Part shown: positions 1-6,887 of the stretch, piece after piece
Layout of the letters: each line of letters opens with the position of its first letter
Numbering within the stretch: the stretch's first letter is position 1
From: Bacteroidales bacterium
Lineage (GTDB): Bacteria; Bacteroidota; Bacteroidia; Bacteroidales; VadinHA17
Length of the DNA: 8,414 nt
Direction: 5' to 3'
Assembly (NCBI GenBank): GCA_003155705.1
Contig: PMEC01000095.1
Location: 129 to 8,542 of the forward strand
Notes under the pieces: model-generated
What the model was told of the DNA's origin: nothing
The model's database searches: none
Seen by the model: only the letters and a program-made list of their open reading frames with translations
Program-made: the position numbers and the translations under genes

Positions 1-405
1 GACCTAAGGTTGAGATTCGAATTTGGCAATTGCACCAATGCTGAAAATCTGGATATTCCCAAAGTGAAAGATGAAATGTTTTTAATTAAACTTGATAGTT
101 TGCGCTTCAATTTTCAGCTTTACATGGCTATATTTGAGAAGTATAATGGGCATTGGGAAAAAGGAAGCGATGGAAAAACTTCATGGATTGATTTTGTAAT
201 CTACAATGGACTTGAAAAGGAGATAGACCTGACAAAAATTGATCAGGCAATTCTTGGCTTCACTTTTTCTGTGGGAAAGGAATCTGAAAAATTGCCAGTT
301 GATAAACCTGCTGTTGCAATAAAAGACAAGTTAATGACTGCCAGATGGAATAACCTCAATATCATTCTTCCCATAAAACCTGAGCTGCAACCAAATAATC
401 TTTAA
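1..405 (+). CDS. 3' end of an unrecognised protein (5' end outside the window)
   Basis: The reading frame is open from the first base (codons gac, cta, agg precede a TTG at 10) and ends with TAA at 403-405, so I read it as the last 134 codons of a longer gene and not as a gene starting at the TTG. I do not recognise the family. The visible part is soluble-looking, with no membrane segment, mixed charged and aromatic residues, and a middle section rich in F, Y and W (LYMAIFEKY, then NGHWEKG and SWIDFVIYNG). A predicted beta-rich C-terminal part ends in a proline-containing tail (ILPIKPELQPNN). The next gene starts 14 bases downstream on the same strand, so the two are probably co-transcribed and may be functionally linked to the RmuC-like protein. 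The coding call is firm because of the uninterrupted frame and the tight junction. The function is unknown. Confidence 0.7.
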   Translation, partial: DLRLRFEFGNCTNAENLDIPKVKDEMFLIKLDSLRFNFQLYMAIFEKYNGHWEKGSDGKTSWIDFVIYNGLEKEIDLTKIDQAILGFTFSVGKESEKLPVDKPAVAIKDKLMTARWNNLNIILPIKPELQPNNL

Positions 406-419
406 CGAAAGTACATAAA

Positions 420-1619
420 ATGAACAATCAGTTAGATAATTTAAAAGCATTCTTTGAACGCATAAAAACCCTTAGTTTTTGGCAGCGCGTTTTTTACTGG
501 AGTACATTAAAAGCTTTAAGCTATGATGCTTATGATGAGTTTACAGGACTGACAGAAAATATCAATGCACTGAATCAGGAATTGTCTGTAAAGGAAACAA
601 GAACAAAAGAACTTGAAAGAAATATTGAAATATCTTCGGCAAGGTTAACTGATCTGGGTTCGTCAGTTCAAAAGCTTGAAAATAAGATAACCGCACTTGA
701 GAATGAATCATCCCGTCTTAATAAGGAGAGGACGGAGTTATCCACTAAGATCGCCCGGTTTGAGCAGGCTGACCAGACCAGAGCAGAGGAGTTCATGAAA
801 AATATGTCTTCTGTAAATGTAATCCGCAAGGGGCTGGAAGATGAAAGAAATAAGATAAGTGATGAGAGAGTAAGAGAAAAAGAGGAACAGTTTACGAAGA
901 TGAAGCAAACCTGGAGTGACCATGAAAACCTTGTCAAATCAACTATAAGGAATATCTGCAGATCTCACCTTATCGAATATGTTGAAAAAGTTCCTTTCAA
1001 AGGCACTCCCGATAACACAATAAAAATCGCCGGCGAATATATAATATTTGATGCTAAAAGTCCTGCCGGCGAAGATCTTGAGAATTTCCCGAAATACCTT
1101 AAAATTCAGACTGATAGTGTAAAGAAATATATCAAGCAGGAAAATGTCAAAAGCGATATCTTTCTTGTCGTGCCCTCCAATACAACGGATGCAATAAGTC
1201 AGTTTTCGTACAACATGGGAGATTACAATGTTTATATTGTTACTATCGATTCCCTTGAACCTGTAATACTTACTCTTAAGAAAATTGAGGATTACGAATT
1301 CGCTGAGCAGCTCACTCCGGATGAACGTGAAAATATCTGCAGGATAATCGGGAAGTTCTCGCATACTGTCAAAAGAAAAATTCAGATTGATTATTTCTTT
1401 TCGTACCAGTTTCTTGAAATTTTGTCAAAATGTGATATCGATCTTCCTGCTGACTTATATAAGTCAGTTCAGGAGTTTGAGAAGGCCGAAAAACTCAATC
1501 CTCCACAGGAGAAGAGGTCCAAACAGATACTAACGGAAGAACTTTTTGCAATCAGTGAAAAGCTTGCTCTTGAAGCTCGCGATAAAATTTTTAACAAGGA
1601 AGACAAGAGTGAAGTCTGA
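420..1619 (+). CDS. RmuC-like coiled-coil protein with PD-(D/E)XK nuclease-type core
   Basis: This is a 399-residue protein. Residues 12-34 are aromatic and amphipathic (SFWQRVFYWSTLKAL) and might associate with a membrane, but they are not a clean transmembrane helix. Residues about 42-170 form a long heptad-like coiled coil rich in E, K, L and N. Residues about 175-290 resemble the RmuC core: TPD at 196-198, then YIIFDAKSP with D211-A-K213 (a PD...DxK pattern), VKKYI at 234-238, a strand DIFLVVPS at 246-253, and YIVTIDSLEPVILTLKKIE at 272-290. The last of these matches the place where RmuC proteins have the strand and 'SPTTLL..L' helix. RmuC proteins are linked to DNA recombination and limit inversions; E. 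coli RmuC is about 475 residues, so this one is shorter and divergent. The C-terminal 100 residues are helical. The nuclease assignment is inferred from motif order, not from a search. It could be a structural homologue with another role. Confidence 0.6.
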   Translation: MNNQLDNLKAFFERIKTLSFWQRVFYWSTLKALSYDAYDEFTGLTENINALNQELSVKETRTKELERNIEISSARLTDLGSSVQKLENKITALENESSRLNKERTELSTKIARFEQADQTRAEEFMKNMSSVNVIRKGLEDERNKISDERVREKEEQFTKMKQTWSDHENLVKSTIRNICRSHLIEYVEKVPFKGTPDNTIKIAGEYIIFDAKSPAGEDLENFPKYLKIQTDSVKKYIKQENVKSDIFLVVPSNTTDAISQFSYNMGDYNVYIVTIDSLEPVILTLKKIEDYEFAEQLTPDERENICRIIGKFSHTVKRKIQIDYFFSYQFLEILSKCDIDLPADLYKSVQEFEKAEKLNPPQEKRSKQILTEELFAISEKLALEARDKIFNKEDKSEV

Positions 1620-1662
1620 ACATTTTTTCTCATGACATTGGTTTAAATAACAGATAAAATAA

Positions 1663-3021
1663 ATGAAGAAACTGTTTTTTGCAGTATTGGCGCTACTGAT
1701 TTTGTGTAACTGGCAGACAAAAAAATCCATGGATAAAAGTTCCGGTCAGGAATTGTCATTTTACAAATGGGCACAAACGCCGCCAATGGGTTGGAACAGC
1801 TGGGATTGCTACGGTCCGACTGTGGTTGAGGCGGAGGTAAAAGCCAATGCTGATTATATGGCAAAAAACCTTAAAGAATTTGGATGGCAGTACATAGTTA
1901 TTGATATCCGCTGGTATGTTGAAAATGATAAATCAGGCGGTTATAATCAAACTGACCCGAAATATGTGATAGATGAATATGGACGTTATCTACCTGCAAT
2001 GAACCGTTTCCCTTCATCGGCAAACGGGAAAGGATTTAAGCCAATTGCTGATTATATCCAAAGTAAAGGTCTGAAATTTGGCATTCACATGATGAGAGGA
2101 ATTCCTCTAATTGCCGTTAACCGGAATACTCCAATACTTGGAACAAATATCAAAGCGCAGGATATCTACACTCCTGAAGGACAGTGCAGGTGGTTGAAGG
2201 ATAACTATACTGTTGACAGTAAAAAGGAGGGAGCACAGGCATACTACAACTCTTTGTTTCAGCTCTATGCATCATGGGGTCTGGATTTTGTAAAAGTAGA
2301 TGATCTTGCAGGCCATCTGCCAGAAATCGAAATGGTAAGGAAAGCTATTGATAATTGTGGAAGACCAATCGTTTTAAGTATATCTCCCGGGCCTGCTAAA
2401 CTGGATCAGGCCGAATTTTTAAAGAAGAATGCCAATATGTGGAGAACAGTTGGTGACTTCTGGGATAACTGGCCACAGCTTAAGCCCCAGTTTACTGTTT
2501 GTGCTAATTGGGCTCCGCATACCGGTGCCGGTCACTTCCCTGATGCTGACATGCTTCCTCTGGGTAAAATCGGGATCAGGGCAGAAAGAGGGGCTCCGCG
2601 AATGACCGGGTTCAATAGAGATGAACAATATTCAGTTATGTCACTTTTTGCAATATTCCGTTCACCATTGATGTTTGGAGGTAATCTGCCTGACAATGAT
2701 GAGTTCACTTTGTCATTGCTTACAAACAAAGAGGTTCTTAATGTCAACCAGCACAGTATAAATAATAAGCAGCTTTTCAGGAATGTTGACCTTATTGCCT
2801 GGACAGCCGATGATCCTGAAACGGGCGATAAATTTCTTGCCCTATTTAATGCTACTGACTCTCCCGGAACTGCAGAGATCTCTGTTGATTTCCTGCAGAT
2901 CGGACTGAAAGGAACCCATCTTGTAACTGACTTATGGAGTGGAAAGAAACTGGGCTCAATAAGTAATCGCTTCTCGGCAAAAATTAACCGGCATGGAGCA
3001 GGACTTTATAGGATACATTAA
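1663..3021 (+). CDS. Secreted GH27-family glycoside hydrolase (alpha-galactosidase-like)
   Basis: The protein has 452 residues. Residues 1-19 form an export signal (K2-K3, then a hydrophobic run). Cys15 follows LIL, so a relaxed lipobox is possible but weak. The mature part opens with the GH27 hallmark TPPMGWNSWDCYG (39-51). The nucleophile is expected at D213 in FVKVDDLAG, aligned with the KYD/KFD motif of the family, and the acid/base at D265 in WRTVGDFWDNW. PDADML (293-298) matches the conserved DPDML-type loop. A C-terminal beta domain (about 350-452) contains LLTNKEVLNVNQ and ends in HGAGLYRI. In most alpha-galactosidases a DD pair binds the sugar; here the aligned position reads D81-I82 (VIDIRWY), so specificity may differ. 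GH27 also contains isomalto-dextranases, N-acetylgalactosaminidases and beta-L-arabinopyranosidases. The GH31 gene follows after 37 bases, suggesting one operon. The family is secure and the substrate is open. Confidence 0.88.
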   Translation: MKKLFFAVLALLILCNWQTKKSMDKSSGQELSFYKWAQTPPMGWNSWDCYGPTVVEAEVKANADYMAKNLKEFGWQYIVIDIRWYVENDKSGGYNQTDPKYVIDEYGRYLPAMNRFPSSANGKGFKPIADYIQSKGLKFGIHMMRGIPLIAVNRNTPILGTNIKAQDIYTPEGQCRWLKDNYTVDSKKEGAQAYYNSLFQLYASWGLDFVKVDDLAGHLPEIEMVRKAIDNCGRPIVLSISPGPAKLDQAEFLKKNANMWRTVGDFWDNWPQLKPQFTVCANWAPHTGAGHFPDADMLPLGKIGIRAERGAPRMTGFNRDEQYSVMSLFAIFRSPLMFGGNLPDNDEFTLSLLTNKEVLNVNQHSINNKQLFRNVDLIAWTADDPETGDKFLALFNATDSPGTAEISVDFLQIGLKGTHLVTDLWSGKKLGSISNRFSAKINRHGAGLYRIH

Positions 3022-3058
3022 AATTACTATTAGGAAAAAATTTAATCATAAGCTAACA

Positions 3059-5452
3059 ATGAAAATTTCCGTTTTGAAACATCAGTTGTCCTTAATTGCA
3101 CTTGCATTTATTATTCTGACTACCTCCCTTAAGGCGAACGTAGTGTCATTTAAAAGAGATGTTGACGGTATTACCTGCAAGCTAGACAAGGGACTCTTGA
3201 CAGTTAAAATCTGCATGGATAATATTATTGAGGTAAAATATACCTCGCTGCCTGCATTCCTTGATAAACCTTCACTTGTGGTTATTAATGAATGGAAAAC
3301 CATACCCGGTTTCACAGTTACAGAAAACACCGGCGAAGTTGTCCTTACTACAGCCAGTCTGAAGGTGGTTGTAAACAGGCAAGACAATTCAGTTAGATAT
3401 ACTGATCTTAAAGGCAATACAATTCTTGGTGAAGACGGGTCACAGGGCAAGACCATGTATGAGGCCACAGTTGCCGGAATACCGGTTTATAATTGTACAA
3501 CTCAGTTTGATTCACCCGCAGATGAATCTCTTTATGGACTGGGTTGTCATCCTGAAGATTCATTATCAATAAATTACAAAGGACGAAATCAGGATTTGGT
3601 TATAAAATATATGACTGGGGCGATTCCGGTGCTTTTATCAACCAGGGGTTACGGACTGATGTGGGATAATTACTCCGGATCAAATTTCTATGGCGCTGAA
3701 GCAGGCAATACTAAATTCAAATATGTATCTGAAAGCGGAAATATGGTGGATTATTATTTCATCTACGGTCCTGACTTCGACCATATAATCTCCTCATATC
3801 GTAAAGCCACTGGTGATGCACCAATGTTCCCGAAATGGTCCTTTGGTCTGTTCCAGTCGCAGGACAGGTACAAAAGCCAGGCAGAAGTTTTATCGGTAAA
3901 AGACAAATACCGTAATGCGAAAATTCCTGTGGATTGTATTGTTCAGGACTGGTTTTACTGGGAACCCAATGTGATAGGTTCACATGTGATGTGGCCTGAA
4001 AGATATCCCGACCCAAAAGCAATGGTCGATGAACTGCATAAAGCAAATATTCATGCTATGATCTCCATCTGGCCCGTATTTTCAAAAGGAACAAATACAT
4101 ATGATCAAATGTCTCATTCCGGTGGGCTTACAGATATTTTATGGGATAATGTAATGACGAAACTTATGGACAGTTATTATGATGCTCATAGCCCGCAGGC
4201 ACGCGAATTATACTGGAAGCAAGCCAACGATAGTCTTGTGGGTCGCTATGGATGGGATGCATGGTGGATTGACCAGTGCGAACCTGATAACGGGACCAAA
4301 CTTGATCTGAGAAGGAAAAGCAATTTTGCAATTGGGAGAGGCATCGATTATATGAACACATATTCACTGATGCATTCTGAAGGTTTGTATACCCACTGGA
4401 GAAGAGATATCCCGGGGAAGCGGGCCTTTTTCCTGATCCGCCAGTCATTTGCTGGGGAACAAAGGAATGCTGCTACTTTGTGGTCGTCAGATATTACCTG
4501 TACATGGAATGCCTTTAGAAACCAGGTGCCTCAAGGGATCAATGCATGTGCATCGGGTATTCCTTTCTGGACTTCCGATATCGGCGGTTACCACTTCCAC
4601 TGGCAGGCTCCCAACTGGTCGACTCCGGCTAACAGGGAGTTATTTACCCGTTGGTTCCAGTTTGGTACATTCAGCCCGATCTTCAGGATACATGGAAAAG
4701 GAGAACGAGCGCTCTTTTCCGATAACTGGGATGCCGCTACTAAATCAATCCTTCTGAATTACGATAATCTTCGCTATCGTCTTTTACCTTATATCTATTC
4801 ACTTGCCTGGAAAGTTACCAGCGAAGGCTACACAATAATGAGATCGCTTGCTTTTGATTTCCGCGATGATGCCGCAATTAAATCTATTCCTGATCAGTTC
4901 ATGTTCGGCCCGGCATTCCTTGTAAATCCTGTAACTCACAGCATGTTATCCGGTTCAGGCAACAGTAAGACAGATAAAACAAGGCAAGTTTATCTTCCCG
5001 CATCAGCCAGCTGGTACGACTTCTGGACAGGAAAACTTTTTCATGGAGGACAAACAATAAATGCTCCGGCTCCAATTGAAAAGGTTCCACTTTTTGTCAG
5101 GGCCGGTTCAATTGTGCCTATGGGACCCTATCTTCAGTATGCAACTGAAAAACCTGCCGATCCCATCGAAATCCGTATTTATGCAGGTGCCAACGCCCAA
5201 TTCATTCTGTATGAGGATGAAAATGATAACTATAATTATGAATCAGGCAAACATGCAACAATCCATATGGAATGGAATGAAGATGCAAAAACTTTTACAA
5301 TTAAGGACAGAATTGGCGAATTTCCCGGAATGATAAAGGATCGTATTTTTAAAGTTGTATGGGTTGATTCCAATAACGGAATTGGAATAGAACCTGCAAA
5401 AAAGGCGGAGATTATTCAATATTCCGGTAAAGAACAAAAATTACATAAATGA
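3059..5452 (+). CDS. Secreted GH31 glycoside hydrolase, alpha-xylosidase-like
   Basis: I chose the ATG at 3059 over an in-frame ATG at 2993, because 2993 lies inside the GH27 gene and puts 22 charged residues ahead of a normal signal peptide. From 3059 the protein has 797 residues: a signal peptide (1 to about 26, ending SLKA), an N-terminal beta-sandwich (about 27-235), a TIM barrel (about 250-590), C-terminal beta domains, and a DUF5110-type end domain (about 705-770, with YEDENDNYNYE). The nucleophile is D405 in WWIDQCEPD and the acid/base is D478 in LWSSDIT. The text between them (YSLMHSEGLY, IRQSFAGEQR) and after them (GIPFWTSDIGGY) follows the bacterial alpha-xylosidase pattern. GH31 enzymes retain configuration and release alpha-linked xylose or glucose from non-reducing ends. 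Alpha-xylosidase is my best guess, alpha-glucosidase the alternative. Export is to the periplasm or beyond. The stop overlaps the next start. Confidence 0.9.
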   Translation: MKISVLKHQLSLIALAFIILTTSLKANVVSFKRDVDGITCKLDKGLLTVKICMDNIIEVKYTSLPAFLDKPSLVVINEWKTIPGFTVTENTGEVVLTTASLKVVVNRQDNSVRYTDLKGNTILGEDGSQGKTMYEATVAGIPVYNCTTQFDSPADESLYGLGCHPEDSLSINYKGRNQDLVIKYMTGAIPVLLSTRGYGLMWDNYSGSNFYGAEAGNTKFKYVSESGNMVDYYFIYGPDFDHIISSYRKATGDAPMFPKWSFGLFQSQDRYKSQAEVLSVKDKYRNAKIPVDCIVQDWFYWEPNVIGSHVMWPERYPDPKAMVDELHKANIHAMISIWPVFSKGTNTYDQMSHSGGLTDILWDNVMTKLMDSYYDAHSPQARELYWKQANDSLVGRYGWDAWWIDQCEPDNGTKLDLRRKSNFAIGRGIDYMNTYSLMHSEGLYTHWRRDIPGKRAFFLIRQSFAGEQRNAATLWSSDITCTWNAFRNQVPQGINACASGIPFWTSDIGGYHFHWQAPNWSTPANRELFTRWFQFGTFSPIFRIHGKGERALFSDNWDAATKSILLNYDNLRYRLLPYIYSLAWKVTSEGYTIMRSLAFDFRDDAAIKSIPDQFMFGPAFLVNPVTHSMLSGSGNSKTDKTRQVYLPASASWYDFWTGKLFHGGQTINAPAPIEKVPLFVRAGSIVPMGPYLQYATEKPADPIEIRIYAGANAQFILYEDENDNYNYESGKHATIHMEWNEDAKTFTIKDRIGEFPGMIKDRIFKVVWVDSNNGIGIEPAKKAEIIQYSGKEQKLHK
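5449..5452 (+). promoter_or_regulatory. ATGA stop-start overlap (translational coupling)
   Basis: The four bases ATGA serve as the start codon of the serine hydrolase and, in another frame, the TGA stop of the GH31 gene. No Shine-Dalgarno sequence precedes the start, only A/T-rich bases. This arrangement usually means that ribosomes finishing the first gene re-initiate on the second, so the two proteins are made together. The overlap is read directly; the coupling is inference. Confidence 0.75.
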
Positions 5453-6714
5453 AAAAAGCTCTGTTTGTCCTGATTACCTTTCTGATTTCTTACTCACTGG
5501 TTTCTGGTCAGGGGATTACAGTTGCTTCTCCTGAAAAAGTAGGATTGTCATCAGAAAGATTGAACCGTATTGGTTCGGTGATGAATGTATTTATCGATAG
5601 TGGCAAAATACCGGGAATGGTTACAATGGTACTTCGTCAAGGGAAAGTAGCATATTTTGAGGCCTTTGGTAATATGGATATAGAAGCAAACAAAAAAATG
5701 ACCAGGGACGCTATTTTTCGAATTGCCTCAATGTCAAAAGCTATAACTTCCGTCGCCATAATGACATTATATGAAGAGGGTTATTTCCTCCTGACAGATC
5801 CGGTTTCCAAATTTATCCCCGAGTTTAAGAACCCAAAAGTGGTGATGAAATCGCCGACTTCAGACAGTATTATACTTGTCCCTGCAAAAAGTGAGATAAC
5901 AATACGTGAACTGCTTAACCATACTTCGGGTATTACTTATGGAGAAGGAGTACAGTCAAGATATTACAGGCAGGCAGGCATGACTGTTGGATTGACCCCC
6001 ACAGAAGGTACTATAGCAGAGATGATTAAGAAACTCGGACAATTACCGCTCATTTCGCAGCCAGGAGAAGAATTTCATTATGGCATGTCTGTGGATGTTC
6101 TTGGTTATCTTATAGAGGTAATCAGTAAGATGCCTTTGGATGAATTTCTCAGGAAACGTATTTTTGAACCTCTGAAAATGGAGGATACATATTTTGCACT
6201 TCCCAAGCAGAAGTTCTCAAGACTGGCATCTCTGTACCAGATGGGAGATGATGGAAAGCTATTCAAGGTAACTAAGTATTTCCCCTACCCGAAACCTCAG
6301 ACCTATTTTTCAGGCGGAGCAGGCTTAGTCTCAACTGCAGCCGATTATTCAAGATTTGCCCAGATGTTACTGAATTTTGGCGAACTGGATGGAAAACGGA
6401 TTCTCAGCCGGAAGACTATTGAATTAATGACAACTAACTCAATTGGTGATCTCTATATCTTTAATCCATTCAGGCACAACGGTATAATGGGTGACAAATT
6501 TGGTTACGGCTTTGGAATACGTACGGAGAGGGGAGTATATGATGAACTTGAATCAATCGGATCATTCGGGTGGGACGGTGCTTTTTATACACGTTTTTGG
6601 GTCGATCCCAGGGAACAGTTGATAGGGATTTTCTTATCCCAGGTGGACAATAACTGGAGTGAAAATCTTATCGGTAAGTTCAAAAATCTTGTTTATCAAT
6701 CAATTTCCAAATAG
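5449..6714 (+). CDS. Secreted serine hydrolase, class C beta-lactamase / CubicO-type family
   Basis: The protein has 421 residues with a cleavable signal peptide (1 to about 20, ending SLVSG). The SxxK catalytic motif is S94-M-S-K97, within FRIASMSKAITSVA. The family's second motif, usually YxN, is Y211-G-M-S214 here, followed by the expected helix DVLGYLIEVIS. LLNHTSGI (155-162) is the typical conserved stretch. The KTG-equivalent box appears as GSFGWDG (371-377), a form seen in esterase-like members and not in true beta-lactamases. This fold covers beta-lactamases, D,D-peptidases, D-aminopeptidases and family VIII carboxylesterases. The coupling to GH27 and GH31 genes makes an esterase that removes acyl groups from a glycan, or a hydrolase acting on a glycoconjugate, more likely than antibiotic resistance. 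The family call is firm; the substrate is inference. It is probably the last gene of the glycan unit, since an AT-rich spacer follows. Confidence 0.87.
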   Translation: MKKALFVLITFLISYSLVSGQGITVASPEKVGLSSERLNRIGSVMNVFIDSGKIPGMVTMVLRQGKVAYFEAFGNMDIEANKKMTRDAIFRIASMSKAITSVAIMTLYEEGYFLLTDPVSKFIPEFKNPKVVMKSPTSDSIILVPAKSEITIRELLNHTSGITYGEGVQSRYYRQAGMTVGLTPTEGTIAEMIKKLGQLPLISQPGEEFHYGMSVDVLGYLIEVISKMPLDEFLRKRIFEPLKMEDTYFALPKQKFSRLASLYQMGDDGKLFKVTKYFPYPKPQTYFSGGAGLVSTAADYSRFAQMLLNFGELDGKRILSRKTIELMTTNSIGDLYIFNPFRHNGIMGDKFGYGFGIRTERGVYDELESIGSFGWDGAFYTRFWVDPREQLIGIFLSQVDNNWSENLIGKFKNLVYQSISK

Positions 6715-6887
6715 CCTGATGATGCTTAATACTCATTTGTACATTTTTTATCAAGGTTCCATTTTTGTTCAAATTGAAAAGGCTACAAGAATATAGTTTT
6801 TCTTAAGAATAGTTAACTGAAAAAATGTTATTATTACAATCAGAATTTATAAAGTTATTGTGTAAGTAATATTTTATAATTGTTATA
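6715..6887 (+). other. AT-rich intergenic spacer, probable site of a promoter for the nucleotide-sugar genes
   Basis: This is the only non-coding stretch above 50 bases, and it is markedly richer in A and T than the genes around it. No G/C-rich hairpin followed by a T run marks a terminator for the upstream operon. A promoter is expected here because gene function changes from secreted glycosidases to cytoplasmic sugar-nucleotide enzymes. The Bacteroidota-type elements I can find are poor: a TTTG at 6764-6767, and a TA-GT-TTTT at 6794-6801 that resembles TAnnTTTG but lies 26 bases from it, longer than the usual 19-21. Small palindromes occur at 6800-6809 (TTCTTAAGAA) and 6811-6818 (AGTTAACT). 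I cannot fix a start site. Confidence 0.4.

Noticed and set aside
10..405. TTG at position 10 as the true start of the first gene
   Set aside because: The frame is open upstream to the window edge and there is no ribosome binding site or spacer, so the gene more likely begins outside the window.
2993..3058. Upstream in-frame ATG for the GH31 gene
   Set aside because: It lies within the GH27 coding sequence and would bury the signal peptide behind 22 charged residues; the ATG at 3059 gives a normal export signal.
4164..4757. Open frames on both strands inside the GH31 gene
   Set aside because: They lie wholly within a gene with intact catalytic motifs, and their translations show no family features; they are shadows.
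5449..6714. Antibiotic-resistance beta-lactamase
   Set aside because: The second and third active-site motifs differ from beta-lactamases, and the gene is coupled to glycosidases, so a resistance role is not supported.
6800..6818. Adjacent palindromes TTCTTAAGAA and AGTTAACT as a terminator or regulator site
   Set aside because: The stems are A/T-only or nearly so, have no loop and no following T run, and do not resemble a known site.
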